From contig OZ023273.1 in the NCBI GenBank assembly GCA_964007475.1, positions 22,555,557 through 22,619,556 of the forward strand: 64,000 bases of DNA. Direction: 5' to 3'. Shown here one piece after another: positions 1-9,944 of the stretch. A program made the position numbers and the translations under genes. A model generated the notes under the pieces. That model saw only the letters and a list, made by a program, of their open reading frames with translations, was not told where the DNA came from and did not search any database. How positions within the stretch are numbered: position 1 is the stretch's first letter; each line of letters opens with the position of its first letter. This DNA comes from Hybos culiciformis. Its lineage: Eukaryota; Arthropoda; Insecta; Diptera; Hybotidae.

Positions 1-50
1 GAATTTTTTTTATATATAAAACTGTTAGATCGCCAACGCTTTCAATAGTT
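1..50 (+). CDS. Penultimate exon (partial) of a probable CaCA-type cation exchanger
   Basis: The exon is cut by the left window edge and ends at a GTAAGT donor starting at base 51. Read with two leading bases, it gives sixteen open codons (IFFIYKTVRSPTLSIV) and ends on a codon boundary, so it joins in phase to the terminal exon at 6130. The joined peptide reads hydrophobic, linker, then hydrophobic, as near the C-terminus of NCLX/CCX-type sodium/calcium exchangers. The intervening intron (51-6129) contains a Ty3/gypsy insertion. The evidence for this fragment is the donor, the phase match and the protein continuity. On its own it is too short to identify, and no acceptor can be seen because the sequence starts inside or near the exon. 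Confidence 0.45.
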
Positions 51-1019
51 GTAAGTTTTTAAATTTTACTTTGTTGGAATTTGTTATGAAAGGATTTCAT
101 GATAAATCTCAAATAACTAGAAAGAAATTGTGTACTTAAGGCTACATTCCTCTCAAAAACGTCACAAACAGTGCACATACAATGGGTTCATCAATTAACT
201 TTGTTCTTAAATGTTTCCTAAATTTTGTTTTTCATTTAAAATGCAATGCAAAAAAATTATGTACCTACATTGACCAAAGTTTTTTTATTTCTAATTCGTT
301 ATAATTAGAAGTTTCCATTTCCCGGCACTTTTCAATTTCTCGGAAAATCCAGGGATCCCGGAATATCTGATATACGAAAGAAAACTAAAAACAATAACAT
401 TAACTTATATTTAATTTAAAAATAAAAAAAATTACATTTTAATTCAAGTTTATGAAAGTATGAAACATCACAAATATTTAAAACATTTTGTAAAAAACAA
501 CAAAACAAAAAACAATTAATGAACAATTTTTTTAGAATATTATACTTGAAAAAATATCGTCTGCTGAGAAATGAAACACGTATGATATTTATACGTCATT
601 ATTAGATAATAGCACCATTCGATTCCTCGTACTCGATTTTATAAGTACAACTATTTTGAAATATTACGTTTTTTAATTTTCAAATCTTTAAACTCAAATT
701 ACTCGAAGCTATACTTTTCATTATACATTGTTTCATTTCTGAGCAGACGATATATCTTATAGTTAGTTCATTGCCCTTTAAATGAAAATATCGAGGAAAT
801 AATGAATATATGTTATATAAAATCCAATAATAGAGAAATATTAAAATAAATTTTTTAACCCTGAGCAACAGAACGTTTAATCCAAAATGTACAATTGGCT
901 TTAAGTTTTGTTCCAATATCCAAAATAAAACAATATTTTAATAAACTTTTTGAAAGTTAAGATTCTGAATTTTACAATGATGGCTGTGTTATTGGAATGC
1001 AAATTTTTGTTTTGGTTTT
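51..1019 (+). other. Intron sequence left of the LTR element
   Basis: AT-rich intron of the exchanger-like gene. It holds an imperfect inverted repeat: 25-bp arms at 554-578 and 729-753 (core ATATCGTCTGCT, one mismatch) flank about 150 bp, a possible small MITE or hairpin remnant. A short CG-richer stretch at 318-362 (CCCGG repeated on both sides) is unexplained. I see no exon here. Confidence 0.5.
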
Positions 1020-1297
1020 TGTTGTGTTTTCTTTCTAGATATTAATTGAAAAGACTCGAGTGTAGCTAATTTATAATCTGTTTATTGAAATTCAATTTAC
1101 AGGAAATTAGGGATATATGAAGTGTGTATCCAGAAACTATTTAATATTAGAAATCGTAGTACAAAATAATGTAGATGTGATCTTGATGAAATTCAATTAT
1201 GCAATGTCATCATTACTAAGCCGATAACATGAATTTAGGTGTCAATCATCTTTGACATTTTAAAGGCCCGTTCACACTATCCATTTTGAATACGACA
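1020..1297 (-). repeat. 3' LTR (element orientation) of the Ty3/gypsy element
   Basis: A 278-bp direct repeat of 5532-5809, TG...CA. Differences from the other copy lie near 1080, 1116, 1118, 1236 and 1252, about 1.8 percent. The polypurine tract (minus strand GTGTGGGAGA, plus coordinates about 1299-1308) lies immediately inside it. Confidence 0.95.
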
Positions 1298-1307
1298 ATC
1301 TCCCACA

Positions 1308-1748
1308 CTATAAAGGAACATAATCTTGAAGATAAGCTGGAGGACGTCGAGCTCTAACTGATCTTCCAAAACTTTGGTGATTTTGCTGTAATTGAATTGG
1401 TTCAGGAATATTGATTGTTGGCTCAACTTCCTGGCTACTTGTGACGAGTGGAACACGTTCAGTTTGAATTTCAATTCCATCCAACTTTAACCTTTCCTTA
1501 TGCTGCTCTTCTTGTACAACTACTTCTCTATTAGGAAACTGCACATTTGACTTATACAATTGATTTATGTGCCGTTTTATAATATACCCATTATCAAGTA
1601 GAATATCATAATGAAGAAAGCCAAATTTTTGTTTAATAACACCAAATTTCCAACCTGGTTTCCCTTTTGAATACCACCTTGCTTGCACTCTATCTCCCAC
1701 TCTATAACTTCGACGTGGTTCCATAGATTTCTTTATTGATTCTTCATG
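1308..1748 (-). pseudogene. C-terminal end of pol, separated by a stop codon
   Basis: The 138-codon frame ends at 1308 and is in the same frame as the integrase segment, separated from it only by a TAA at 1749-1751. It begins with a basic, aromatic GDRVQARWY-type segment followed by a YDILLDNGYIIKRHINQL-like stretch. This is the usual pattern downstream of the integrase core in Ty3/gypsy elements, where it binds DNA or chromatin. It ends in a basic RSVRARRPPAYLQDYV tail, also common at the end of gypsy pol. The preceding stop looks like a single nonsense change, because codons on both sides read continuously. No start codon is needed, since this is the tail of a polyprotein. Confidence 0.8.
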
Positions 1749-3580
1749 TTAACTCGGACGTAATGCATCTAGTCTTATCCGTATTTCTCTACTAAGATAT
1801 TGTTCTGCTGGACTTTTACCATTTGATAAAGGTGTAGCCCGATAGCGATATGAAATTTCACGTACCTTATCATAAATTGATCCTTCTTCTTCAACCATCG
1901 CATTAAGTTTTGATTTTAATGTATTTACATGTCTTTCGGCTAACCCGTTGGTAGCTGGGTGACCTGGTGCTATGAATTTTTGAAGTATACCATTTTCTGC
2001 ACAATATACCTTAAATTCTTTACTTTGGAAAATTGTAGCGTTGTCTGATACAATAATTTTGGATAAACCATGAGTTGCCACAATATCTTGAAGAAACTTT
2101 ATTGTTAATTCTGATGTCGGTTCTACCTTTGTAATTTTGATCTCTGGCCATTTTGATTTTGCATCTACCAATACGAAAAACTGATAACCTTGGAACGGTC
2201 CGGCATAATCAATGTGAACTCTTTCAAAATTTTCTTTTGGTTCATCCCAATGATGAGTAATAATTTTGGGAGGACTGTTTTTCACAAGAGCACATTTTTC
2301 ACACGCTTTAACCAAGTGTTCTATACTTAAGTCGATACCTTTCCAAAAACAGTATTTCCTTGCCAATTGTTTCATTCGCACGATGCCAATGTGTGTATGG
2401 TGCAATTCTTTTAAAATTTCCTCTTGCATCGATTTTGGAATTACTACTCGGTTCCCCTTGAAAATAACACCATCTTGTAATGAGTATTCTGGATTATCTA
2501 CTTCACCATTTTTTAAATTTTGTTTTAGCTTTAATAATGTTGCGTCTTTATCTACTTCTTTTGCAATAGATGTTGCCGTAACTGAAAAAGTAGAAATTTG
2601 ATTAATTATTTGATCTTGAATATCTTTGATTTCGTTGTCTAATAAGAATGAGCTTTCTTGAAATGACTTTGAAACTGGAGCTCTTGATAAGCAATCTACA
2701 TGCATGTGTTCTTCTGCTTTTTTATGCTGTATTTTGTAGTTAAACCCTTGGAGAAATGATGCATATCTAAGAAGTCTAGCTGATGTCATTGTCGGGATTT
2801 TTGAATGTTGATGAAAAATTCTGGTTAATGGTTTATTATTGGTAATTAATGTAAATTCTCTTCCATACAGGTACATGTAAAATTTGTCCATGGCGAATAC
2901 AATTGCTAATGCTTCTCTATCAAGTTGACTGTAATTTTGTTCTGCGGATGACAGCGCTCTAGATATAAAAGCAATTGGCCGCTCTTCCCCATTTATTATA
3001 TGTGACAAAACGGCTGCTATTCCAGTTGGACTTGCGTCGCATGCTACAGTTACTGGAAGTTTTGGATCATACGGTGTTAGTACCCTATCGCTTACGATTT
3101 CTTCTTTTAATTTAATAAACGCAGATTCACATGCTGTTGACCATTTAAATTTATGATTTTGTTGAAGTAATTGTCTTAATGGAAATGTAATTGTTGATAA
3201 ATCTGGTATGAATTTTGAATAATATGTTGTCATTCCCAGAAATTTTCGAATTTCATCTGTATTTGTTGGTCGAGGCATTTCTTTAATAGCTTTACATTTT
3301 TCTGGTGCTATTAAGATTTGATTTTTTCGTATCATGTATCCTAGATACACAATCTCCTCTTTGAAAAATTCACATTTAGCTTTATTTATGTGTAAATCGT
3401 ATTTTTGTAGTCTTTCGAAACATTTAATTAATCGATCTTTACATTCATTTACTGTTGCGCCATGAATAATAATATCATCAAAATATGACGTTGTTCCTTC
3501 TAGTCCCTGAAGTATTTGGTCTAATATTCTGTTAAATTCGCTCGGTGCCGTTTTGATGCCAAACGATAAACGATTCTTTG
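1749..3580 (-). pseudogene. RT C-terminal half, RNase H and integrase of the Ty3/gypsy element
   Basis: The open frame runs from the RT frameshift (about 3576-3580) to the TAA at 1749. In order it has: the RT palm with RLSFGIKTAPSEF and the catalytic YFDD (3485-3474); connection domain; RNase H with ACDAS and DREALAI, but TNNKPL where TDxKPL is usual, so the third acidic residue is replaced by Asn; integrase zinc finger (HHTH then CEKC); and integrase core with all three acidic residues (HIDYAGPF, VSDNA, GLAERH). The last Asp and Glu are separated by 35 residues, as in D,D35E. The encoded enzymes copy element RNA into DNA, degrade the RNA and insert the DNA. The frame cannot be made from the upstream frame without a shift, and the RNase H change suggests it is inactive. 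Confidence 0.9.
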
Positions 3581-4062
3581 ATATGTGCCTCTATGTGTTG
3601 ATATTGTTTGTATTTGTTTAGTTTCATCATCTACTCGTACATGTAGGTATGCTTTGAATAGATCAATTCGACAAAAATATTTTGATTCTCTTAATTTATG
3701 TAGTATTTCGTCAATTCTTTTAATTGGATAATGAGCTGCTTCTAGCTGAGGATTCACCCCCACTTTATAATCAACACACAATCTGACTTTACCATCCGGT
3801 TTTGGGATTACAACTAATGGTGAACCCCAATCACTGGTATTTATTTTCGTGATAATTCCATCTTTTTCTAAATCATCCAGCTCTTTTTCTACCTTATCGC
3901 GTAATGCGAATGGAACATTACGTTCTTTTACAAAGATTGGTTTCGCTTTTTCTTTTAATTTGAGCGACCACATGACCTCTGGAATAGATCCCACTCTTTG
4001 TTCGAAAATTTGTGAAAATTTTTTCATTATTTGTGGCATTGAGTCAATTGTAAAAATTTGAT
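3521..4062 (-). pseudogene. RT N-terminal half of the Ty3/gypsy element
   Basis: This frame carries the fingers and first palm motifs of reverse transcriptase: PQIMKKFSQIFEQRVG, LEKDGIITKINTSDWGSPLV, the VRLCVDYK motif and FCRIDLFKAY, which supplies the first catalytic Asp. Near 3576-3580 the gypsy-like reading moves to another frame, consistent with loss of one base in an AG-AAT context, so translation here soon ends at 3521. The protease frame upstream is different again: in the RT frame the sequence is open from about 4090, with the switch between 4066 and 4090. The methionine at 4039 is internal and not a credible natural start. Confidence 0.85.
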
Positions 4063-4449
4063 TTATAATTGTCTTGTCTGACTGTCGATTTCATGTAAAT
4101 TTATTTTCAAGTGTCGAATCCAAACTCTACCTAAAAGTGGAGCGTATTTTGATGGAACTATGTATAACTCTTCTTTTGATTCTATACCTTGATGTTGAAC
4201 TTGTACTTCGATTTTCCCTATTGGAGCAAATACTTCTCCCGTATATGATCGAAAATTCATCTCTGCTTTTTTTACAAGTGTATTTAATTTTAATTTGTTG
4301 AAATCTGCTTCAGGCAACAATGTAAACCCTGCCCCTGAATCTACTTCAAATTCTTGATTTTTACCATTTAGAAAAACATTTACGTAAAATTTCCTACCAT
4401 CAATTGAATATATTTCAGATTTTTCGTAAATATCTATTATTTTATTCAA
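4063..4449 (-). pseudogene. Aspartic protease segment of pol
   Basis: A retroviral-type aspartic protease that would cut the Gag-Pol polyprotein. The catalytic signature is DSGAGFTLLP, and near the end come APLLGRVWIRHL and a short HLKINLHEI stretch, the usual end of gypsy proteases. It is in the same frame as gag, with TAG (4474-4476) between them. Codons on either side of the TAG read smoothly, so this is either a nonsense change or a readthrough stop; the sequence alone cannot decide. About 128 codons fits the family. Confidence 0.85.
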
Positions 4450-4473
4450 ACTATGTAAGTCATTTGACTCGTT

Positions 4474-5460
4474 CTACCTCTCAGCTGGTGTATCAGTTGC
4501 AATTGAGTTAGTATTTTGGCTTGGGCTATTCAATAAATTTTTAATGCATACTCGTTTAACATGGCCGTTCTTTTTACAATGTTCACATGATAATTGATTT
4601 CTATTGGTTCTACAATCGTTTGCTAAATGGTTATTTCGGCCACAACGTAAACATAGCCCTTCGATTCCCAGCTGCTTATAATCAATAAACGATCTTGAAT
4701 TTCTTGCCTTTGAATTCGTACTTTGTTGTTGTCTATTTGAACTATTACTGTACCTTTTTGATTGGCGTTGATGCTGATTTGATTTTGTGACTTTATTGAT
4801 TTCGATATTTGACGAACTTGTAGTATGTGCCATGACTTTAGAATTCAATTTTGATGCTTCAATACGTACTGCTTTTTCCACTATTTTGTCGAAGTCTAAT
4901 TCGTCTTCTTGAAGAAGTTTTTCTCGAATGTGATTATCGCGTAGACCTCGAATTAATTGAGCCCTTAAAAATATATTCGCAATAGATTTTTCACAGGTAC
5001 ATACAAATTTACAATGCAGTACTCGTTGTCTAAGCTTTGCTACGTATTCATTTATAGAATCCTCTTCCTTTTGATATTCTGACAAAAAATAATGCTGTTC
5101 TACCAATGCATTTTTTTGCGGAGAGAAATGTTTTTCTAATAACTTAATTAATTCGTCGTAATCTAACTCATTAATTTTCTTAGGAGCCGCTAATGAAGTT
5201 AAAAGTGCATAATTTGATGACCCAATAAATTGTAATAATAATTTTGCGCACATGGTCTTGTCTTCGAATATTTTCTTAACCTGAAAATGAATTTCTAATC
5301 GTTCTTTATAATTTTTAAAATTTTCTACCTTTGAATCGAAAGCATCGAAATTCGAGATTATATTAACACTCGTAGTTCTTTGTTGAGCTTGTTGATCTTG
5401 CATAGCCGTTGCCATAGTCGATAGTGCTGTAATTAGCGTATTCAAACTAGCCTGATCCAT
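4474..5460 (-). CDS. Gag polyprotein of the Ty3/gypsy element
   Basis: An intact 328-codon frame starting at an ATG about 70 bp inside the 5' LTR. Gag builds the particle that packages element RNA. The middle matches retrotransposon Gag domains (an NFKNYKERLEIHF-like start, then EYVAKLRQRV and LIRGLRDNHIREKL). Near residues 270-310 are two zinc knuckles, CLRCGRNNHLANDC and CEHCKKNGHVKRVC, both CX2CX4HX4C. Between them and the capsid part is a basic, Ser/Gln/Asn-rich linker. This is the only full-length frame left in the element. Confidence 0.9.
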   Translation of the reverse strand: MDQASLNTLITALSTMATAMQDQQAQQRTTSVNIISNFDAFDSKVENFKNYKERLEIHFQVKKIFEDKTMCAKLLLQFIGSSNYALLTSLAAPKKINELDYDELIKLLEKHFSPQKNALVEQHYFLSEYQKEEDSINEYVAKLRQRVLHCKFVCTCEKSIANIFLRAQLIRGLRDNHIREKLLQEDELDFDKIVEKAVRIEASKLNSKVMAHTTSSSNIEINKVTKSNQHQRQSKRYSNSSNRQQQSTNSKARNSRSFIDYKQLGIEGLCLRCGRNNHLANDCRTNRNQLSCEHCKKNGHVKRVCIKNLLNSPSQNTNSIATDTPAER

Positions 5461-5516
5461 GTTTTTGTAAACTGTACTAATTTACTTGTTGAAAAATGGT
5501 TTTTTTTTTTCTTTCA

Positions 5517-5528
5517 CCTTCGTCGCCA
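5517..5528 (-). other. Probable primer-binding site
   Basis: Three bases inside the 5' LTR the minus strand reads TGGCGACGAAGG. TGG complements the CCA end of tRNA, and TGGCGACGA fits the 3' end of an insect serine- or arginine-type tRNA. The assignment to one tRNA is from general knowledge and is tentative. Confidence 0.6.
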
Positions 5529-5531
5529 AAC

Positions 5532-5809
5532 TGTTGTGTTTTCTTTCTAGATATTAATTGAAAAGACTCGAGTGTAGCTAATTTATAATCTCTTTATTGA
5601 AATTCAATTTACAGGAAATTAGGGATACACGAAGTGTGTATCCAGAAACTATTTAATATTAGAAATCGTAGTACAAAATAATGTAGATGTGATCTTGATG
5701 AAATTCAATTATGCAATGTCATCATTACTAAGCCGATAACATGAAGTTAGGTGTCAATCATCTGTGACATTTTAAAGGCCCGTTCACACTATCCATTTTG
5801 AATACGACA
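5532..5809 (-). repeat. 5' LTR (element orientation) of the Ty3/gypsy element
   Basis: A 278-bp partner of 1020-1297, TG...CA, followed by the second GTTTT target duplication at 5810-5814. It should carry the element's promoter, but no convincing TATA or initiator could be singled out in such AT-rich DNA. Confidence 0.95.
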
Positions 5810-6129
5810 GTTTTAGTTCAAATTTATTAAAAATTAATATGATTTATTTCACATGTATTAGGAAAATTCAAAATTATAAACAAATTTCTTTTCTCTATAC
5901 ACACCTACTTTATGCGAGCATACAATGAATTAGATGGAACAAAGACCATGTACATATAATTGCTTAATTTACAAATAATTGAATTTGAGTAAAACAGTCA
6001 CGAAATCAAATTTGTTAATTTTTATTAAAATATTTTTTTTTTACCGAATATTTGTAAAGGCAGAGGAAATTAGCCTTAGGATACCGAGTTTTAAATTAAA
6101 TATTTGTATATGAAACTAATTGTTTTTAG
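5810..6129 (+). other. Intron sequence between LTR element and last exon
   Basis: AT-rich with no open frame or repeat of note. It ends in the acceptor TTGTTTTTAG at 6120-6129. Confidence 0.5.
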
Positions 6130-6366
6130 CTCAGTCAAGGTTCATTAGGAGTAAACTGTTTAGTTTTTCTTTTAATTCATTTGTCACTGCTAATGTTTGG
6201 TGTTTGTTTAACAAACTATAATGCAAGAAGGTCAATTGGAATTTTCGGCATTTCAATGTATTCATTGTTTTTTATTTTTACATTGATGGGTGAATCGGAA
6301 TTTATACATACGTATGGAACGGACCATAGAGAAGATCGTGGAGATGAAGAATTTGATTTAACATAA
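6130..6366 (+). CDS. Terminal exon, probable NCLX/SLC8B1-like sodium/calcium exchanger
   Basis: 78 codons plus TAA, opened by the acceptor TTGTTTTTAG; the TAG lies in frame just before the exon, as expected if splicing removes it. The peptide has two strongly hydrophobic segments (CLVFLLIHLSLLMFGVCL, about residues 7-26, and IGIFGISMYSLFFIFTLM, about 35-54). A basic NYNARRS loop joins them, and a hydrophilic acidic tail follows, starting GESEFIHTYGTDH. Two final helices joined by a short basic loop, then E-x-E-F-I-H, fits the C-terminus of CaCA exchangers of the mitochondrial NCLX type, which export calcium in exchange for sodium. The exchanger family call is from recalled family pattern; that the exon is coding is better supported. 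It joins in phase to bases 1-50. Confidence 0.6.
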   Translation, partial: LSQGSLGVNCLVFLLIHLSLLMFGVCLTNYNARRSIGIFGISMYSLFFIFTLMGESEFIHTYGTDHREDRGDEEFDLT

Positions 6367-6396
6367 TCTAGAAAATTGTGTTCTAATGAGCCAATG

Positions 6397-6402
6397 AATA
6401 AA
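6397..6402 (+). promoter_or_regulatory. Polyadenylation signal of the exchanger-like gene
   Basis: AATAAA 31 bases after the stop codon, followed by a T-rich stretch. This would give a very short 3' UTR. Confidence 0.5.
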
Positions 6403-7289
6403 TGCTTATTGTTATGTTTTATTTTAATATTCACAAATTCAACATTTTAAACTGTAAAAATGAAAAGTAAAGATTTCACTTACTTCTCTCATTTATTATT
6501 TTTTTAGACAGTTGTATAACAGTTGAATGAAAGTTGTTTCCTATATTTTTATCTAGATTTAAATAATATGTATAAGAAATTTTCTATAATGTAAATAAAT
6601 TTAATTTTATTAATTTTTAAAGCACCCTCATTTTTAAAGCATGCCACATTTTTGTTATAAGTTCAATAGAAAATAAGTTACACTGAAGGAGGTTTTTCAA
6701 AAATTATTAGGTACACCGTAAACTATTATAGTATACCCTTAAAGGGCATTTTTTTTAATCAGTTTTTTTTAAAATAAGGGTATCAGCGTTCAGCAGGGAG
6801 GGGCCCAAGGTAATTATCGATAATTTAAGTGTAATTTGAATTTAAATAAAAAGATAATTGTATTATTTAATTTATTTATACTTTTTTTTTTAATTTTTGA
6901 ATGATTACAAAGTTATTGATTTCAAATTAAATTTTCTCTAATATATCGTTCTCGATGTGCATAATTGAAATGTCATTCAATTTGGTTTCCTAATGTACAC
7001 ATATAATATATAAAAAAAAAAATATTATTAAAAATTCTGTAAGTACTTTATAATAAAAAACTTTTTTTAATAACTTTTTTTTAATAAAGTCATTTACTTA
7101 AAAAGGACTATTATTCTATGTTTTGATTTTTTATAGTAAATTTAAGTCGCGAAAATAATTAAATTTGGTTGTTTTTCTACGAATAGACGAATTTTTTTTC
7201 GCTTCTAACCATCACCTATATTACTTGTTGTCTCGCATCAATGTTCGTTAAGAAACATTATTTTTATTATTTTACTTTTATTCCTAACA
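6403..7289. other. Intergenic AT-rich DNA downstream of the exchanger-like gene
   Basis: No gene seen. A weak hairpin pairs TATACCCTTA (6732-6741) with its complement near 6775-6783, followed by an unusual G-rich patch (6795-6811). Otherwise poly-A/T runs. Confidence 0.4.
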
Positions 7290-7804
7290 TACACAGGGGG
7301 GTTATTATGTAACTCGATTCTAAAATGAAATTCGAGTGAAAACTGAAATCGGAATTATGTAATTCGAATTCGGATTTTTATTTTTCAAGATAAATACACG
7401 ATAAATACAACTCGAAAAACGAATAAAAATTATTCGAATTTTGGAAATTTTGTTCGATAACTTTTTTCCAAACGGAAAAAAACTAAATAACCAACCAAAA
7501 AAATATTTTGTTTGAAATTTAAGCACATTTTGAAATAAAAACTTAATTTTTATTTAAAATTTTCAATTTTTTTAATTTTTTTAATGTGTAAGTCCTATTC
7601 GAATTCGGATTGATTCGAAAGTTTTTTCGATTCTATTATAAAATGGTATTATGTAAATCGAAAGTAAAACAATCGAATAAAGGCAGCTTTAAAAGGTCGG
7701 CTACAATGTTTTATTCGAATAAAAAAATGTCAATATCATCTGTTTGTTGTTTGTTTTGATTTTATTTTTAAAATTGTTTGAAAATTTTAAATAAAAAAAC
7801 AAAG

Positions 7805-8291
7805 TAGTGCTTCACCCTTAAAAAATTTTAAAAATTTCAAATTCTGAATATCAAATTCCTAATGTATTTTGTTAGTGTAATTTAATGTCAAAAAAAAGTT
7901 TTCGGGTGAACACTTTTTTTCACTTTTTTTCATAAATTCCAAATATTAATAACAAAGCTGCCAGAGTAGGATTTTCTTTTCCTAAATTTAGAGAATTTTA
8001 TTATACTGGGGAAAAATTATGAACAAAAAATTATTGTGCAAAAAAAATCTCAGGAATTTTGCGGAATTTTTTTCATCTGGCATGTCTTTTTTTTTTGATT
8101 TGACAATTAGAATGACAGAACTTAAATTTAAAATTTTTTTTTGTTGTTGTTAATTTCAAAAACACGCTCTGAGGCGTGTATTTGAAATTCACAACAACAA
8201 AAAAAAATTTGAAATTTTACACTAACAAATTACATTAGGAATTTGAAATTCAGAATTTGAAATTTTTAAATTTTTTAAAGGGTGAAGCACT
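7805..8291. repeat. Nested inverted repeat with AGTGCTTCACCCTT ends
   Basis: Left arm from 7805 (AGTGCTTCACCCTT, then a long AATTTGAAATT-type stretch ending near TTAGTGTAATTT at about 7882). The matching inverted arm ends at 8291 (AAGGGTGAAGCACT). The arms are about 80 bp. Inside the right half is a second hairpin, about 8130-8215, centred on ACACGCTCTGAGGCGTGT with TTGTTGTTG/CAACAACAA flanks. Its position inside the outer foldback suggests sequential insertion. Confidence 0.7.
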
Positions 8292-8321
8292 AATGTTTTT
8301 TTTCCTAAAGTTACATAATAA

Positions 8322-9102
8322 ATTTTTGGCGATAATGCCGTTTCCTTGAAACTCTCAGAATAGTCTGAAACTTGGAGGCGGGTAGAGGTGGTGCCTAAAC
8401 TCCCAAAACTGAAATCAGTTCTTGGGGCAAAGGCCCCGTTTCGGAGATAGGGCCCCCAGAAGTTTTCATACATTTTTGAATGGAACTTTTTTTTTTGTGC
8501 TCGATTTGCCCTATTTTCGGGTAGGTAATAGAGGCGGTCCCTAAAATGTTAAATCCGATAGGGTTTTTGCGGGAAGGCCTCCATTTCGGAGTTATGGCCC
8601 TTCAAAATTTTCATACGTTACTTCATACGTTTTTTAAACAGAAAAGGCGGTGTGGAGGGGGCGGTGCAGCATGCTGGCGGTCAGTGGGATTTGACCGCCC
8701 TCCCGTTTTTTGAAAAATTAATTTCTCGTCAAAGTTCTATTTAAAATTTTTTGTGAAAAGGCTCATTCAATGTACAAAAAGTTTAAAAAACGTATTTCAT
8801 ATGAAGTAACGTATGAAAATTTTGAAGGGTCATAACTCCGAAATGGAGGCCTTCCCGCAAAAACCCTTTCGGACTTAAAATTTTAGGGACCGCCTCTATT
8901 ACCTACCTGAAAATAGGGCAAATCGGGCACAAAAAATTTTCCTTACAAAAATGTATGAAAATTTTGGGGGGGCTCTATCTCCGAAACGGGGCCTTTGCCC
9001 CAAGAACGGATTTCAGTTTTGCGAGTTTGGGCGCCGCCTCTACCCCCTCCAAGTTTCAGCCCATTCTGAGAGTTTCAAGGAAACGGCAGTTTAGCCCAAT
9101 TT
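8322..9102. repeat. Inner foldback, about 320-bp arms with a GC-richer core
   Basis: Left arm about 8322-8640 and right arm about 8770-9102 are inverted copies with scattered differences. Examples are CCGTTTCCTTGAAACTCTCA at 8338 against its complement near 9085, and the GGCCTCCATTTCGGAG / CTCCGAAATGGAGGCC pair. The centre (8640-8770) is unpaired except for a short stem GGCGGTCA...TGACCGCC at 8677-8700. The arms are clearly richer in G+C than the window. The centre shares GGTCAGTGGGATTTG with the foldback at 57.8-58.8 kb. Apparent open frames inside are by-products of the repeat. Confidence 0.8.
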
Positions 9103-9944
9103 TTAATTAATGGATAGTGTTTGACTTCAAATAAATTTTGGAAGAAATTTTTTTTTTTTTTTTACTTTTTTATTATTTATTTCAAATTTAATATTAATAT
9201 AAAATATGAATTTAATAATAAATAAATCTAATTTTTAAATAATAACACTCAAAATATATTTTTTAATTTAATTTTATTAAAAATGTAATTACATTTCAAA
9301 CAAATTATTTTCTTTTTTGGTTTTTTTTTCTTTCCGTTTGATAAATATTTATCGAACAAAATTTCCGGAATTCAAATAATTTTTATTCGTTTTTCGAGTT
9401 GCATAATGCCGTGTATATATATCGTCTACATAATGCCGTCAATATTCATAGCCAACTTTATAAAATAAAAAAAATAAAAATAAAAATCCGAATCCGAATT
9501 ACATAATTCCGATTTAAGTTTTCACTCGAATTTAAAACAACAAACATATGATTTTGACATTTTTTTATTCGAATAAAACTTGATAGCCAACCGTTAAAGC
9601 TGCCTTTATTCGATCATTGTTTGACTTTCGATTTACATAATATCATTTCATAATAGAATCGAAAACAACTTTCGAATCAATCCGAATTCGAATAGGAGTT
9701 ACATAATAACCCCCCAGTGTGTCCCAAACATAACCGAACTTTGTATTTAAATCAGAACATGCAGCGCCATATATTGAAAATTTGCAGCATTTACAAAAAT
9801 GCATTCATCCTCTTTCAAACGCACCTAAATTCGTCTAAATCGGATGACAGATGTTAAAGTTACAGCCATTTCAAGAAAAGAAAAAGTGTACAAAACAAAA
9901 ATGGAACAAAGAACTTTTTATTATTCCACAAGGAATTTGTTCCA

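Larger units (their letters stand above)
1020..5809 (-). mobile_element. Ty3/gypsy LTR retrotransposon, nearly complete but disabled
   Basis: Complete LTR element of 4790 bp in minus orientation, inserted in the intron of the exchanger-like gene and antisense to it. Both LTRs are 278 bp, start TG, end CA, and differ at about five positions. The element is flanked by the 5-bp duplication GTTTT (1015-1019 and 5810-5814). Order on the minus strand: LTR, primer-binding site, gag with two zinc knuckles, protease, reverse transcriptase, RNase H, integrase, C-terminal domain, polypurine tract, LTR. RT before integrase is the Ty3/gypsy order, and two CCHC knuckles suggest a Mag-like lineage, though this is inferred. 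There is no env-like frame. Coding is broken by a stop between gag and protease, frame changes between protease and RT and inside RT, and a stop before the last 140 codons. Confidence 0.95.
7296..9715. mobile_element. Outer foldback element with GGGGGGTTATTATGTAAC ends
   Basis: The ends are inverted: GGGGGGTTATTATGTAAC at 7296 and its complement finishing at 9715. Two blocks recur in both arms in inverted orientation but in different order. Block B (TTCGAGTGAAAACT ... CGAAAAACGAATAAAAATTA) follows the left tip directly at about 7329-7480, while in the right arm it lies inside at about 9340-9545. Block C (TCCTATTCGAATTCGGATTG ... TTATTCGAATAAAAAAATGT) is at about 7593-7735 on the left and next to the tip (about 9550-9700) on the right. 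The arms have therefore been rearranged. It carries no transposase frame and contains two further foldbacks. Target duplication is unclear; at most two bases. Confidence 0.75.

Noticed and set aside
318..362. CCCGG-containing patch as a MITE end
   Set aside because: The inverted similarity is only a few bases and no second terminus or target duplication was found.
2266..2601. 111-codon plus-strand frame within pol
   Set aside because: Antisense shadow of the integrase/RNase H coding strand.
1020..5809. An endogenous virus with an envelope gene
   Set aside because: No frame exists between integrase and the 3' LTR beyond the pol C-terminal tail; the element is a retrotransposon without env.
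6216..6434. 72-codon minus-strand frame
   Set aside because: It is the shadow of the exchanger-like terminal exon, which has the acceptor, hydrophobic segments and polyadenylation signal.
8222..8473. 83-codon minus-strand frame
   Set aside because: Lies inside the foldback arms; the composition reflects inverted-repeat sequence, and there is no family match.
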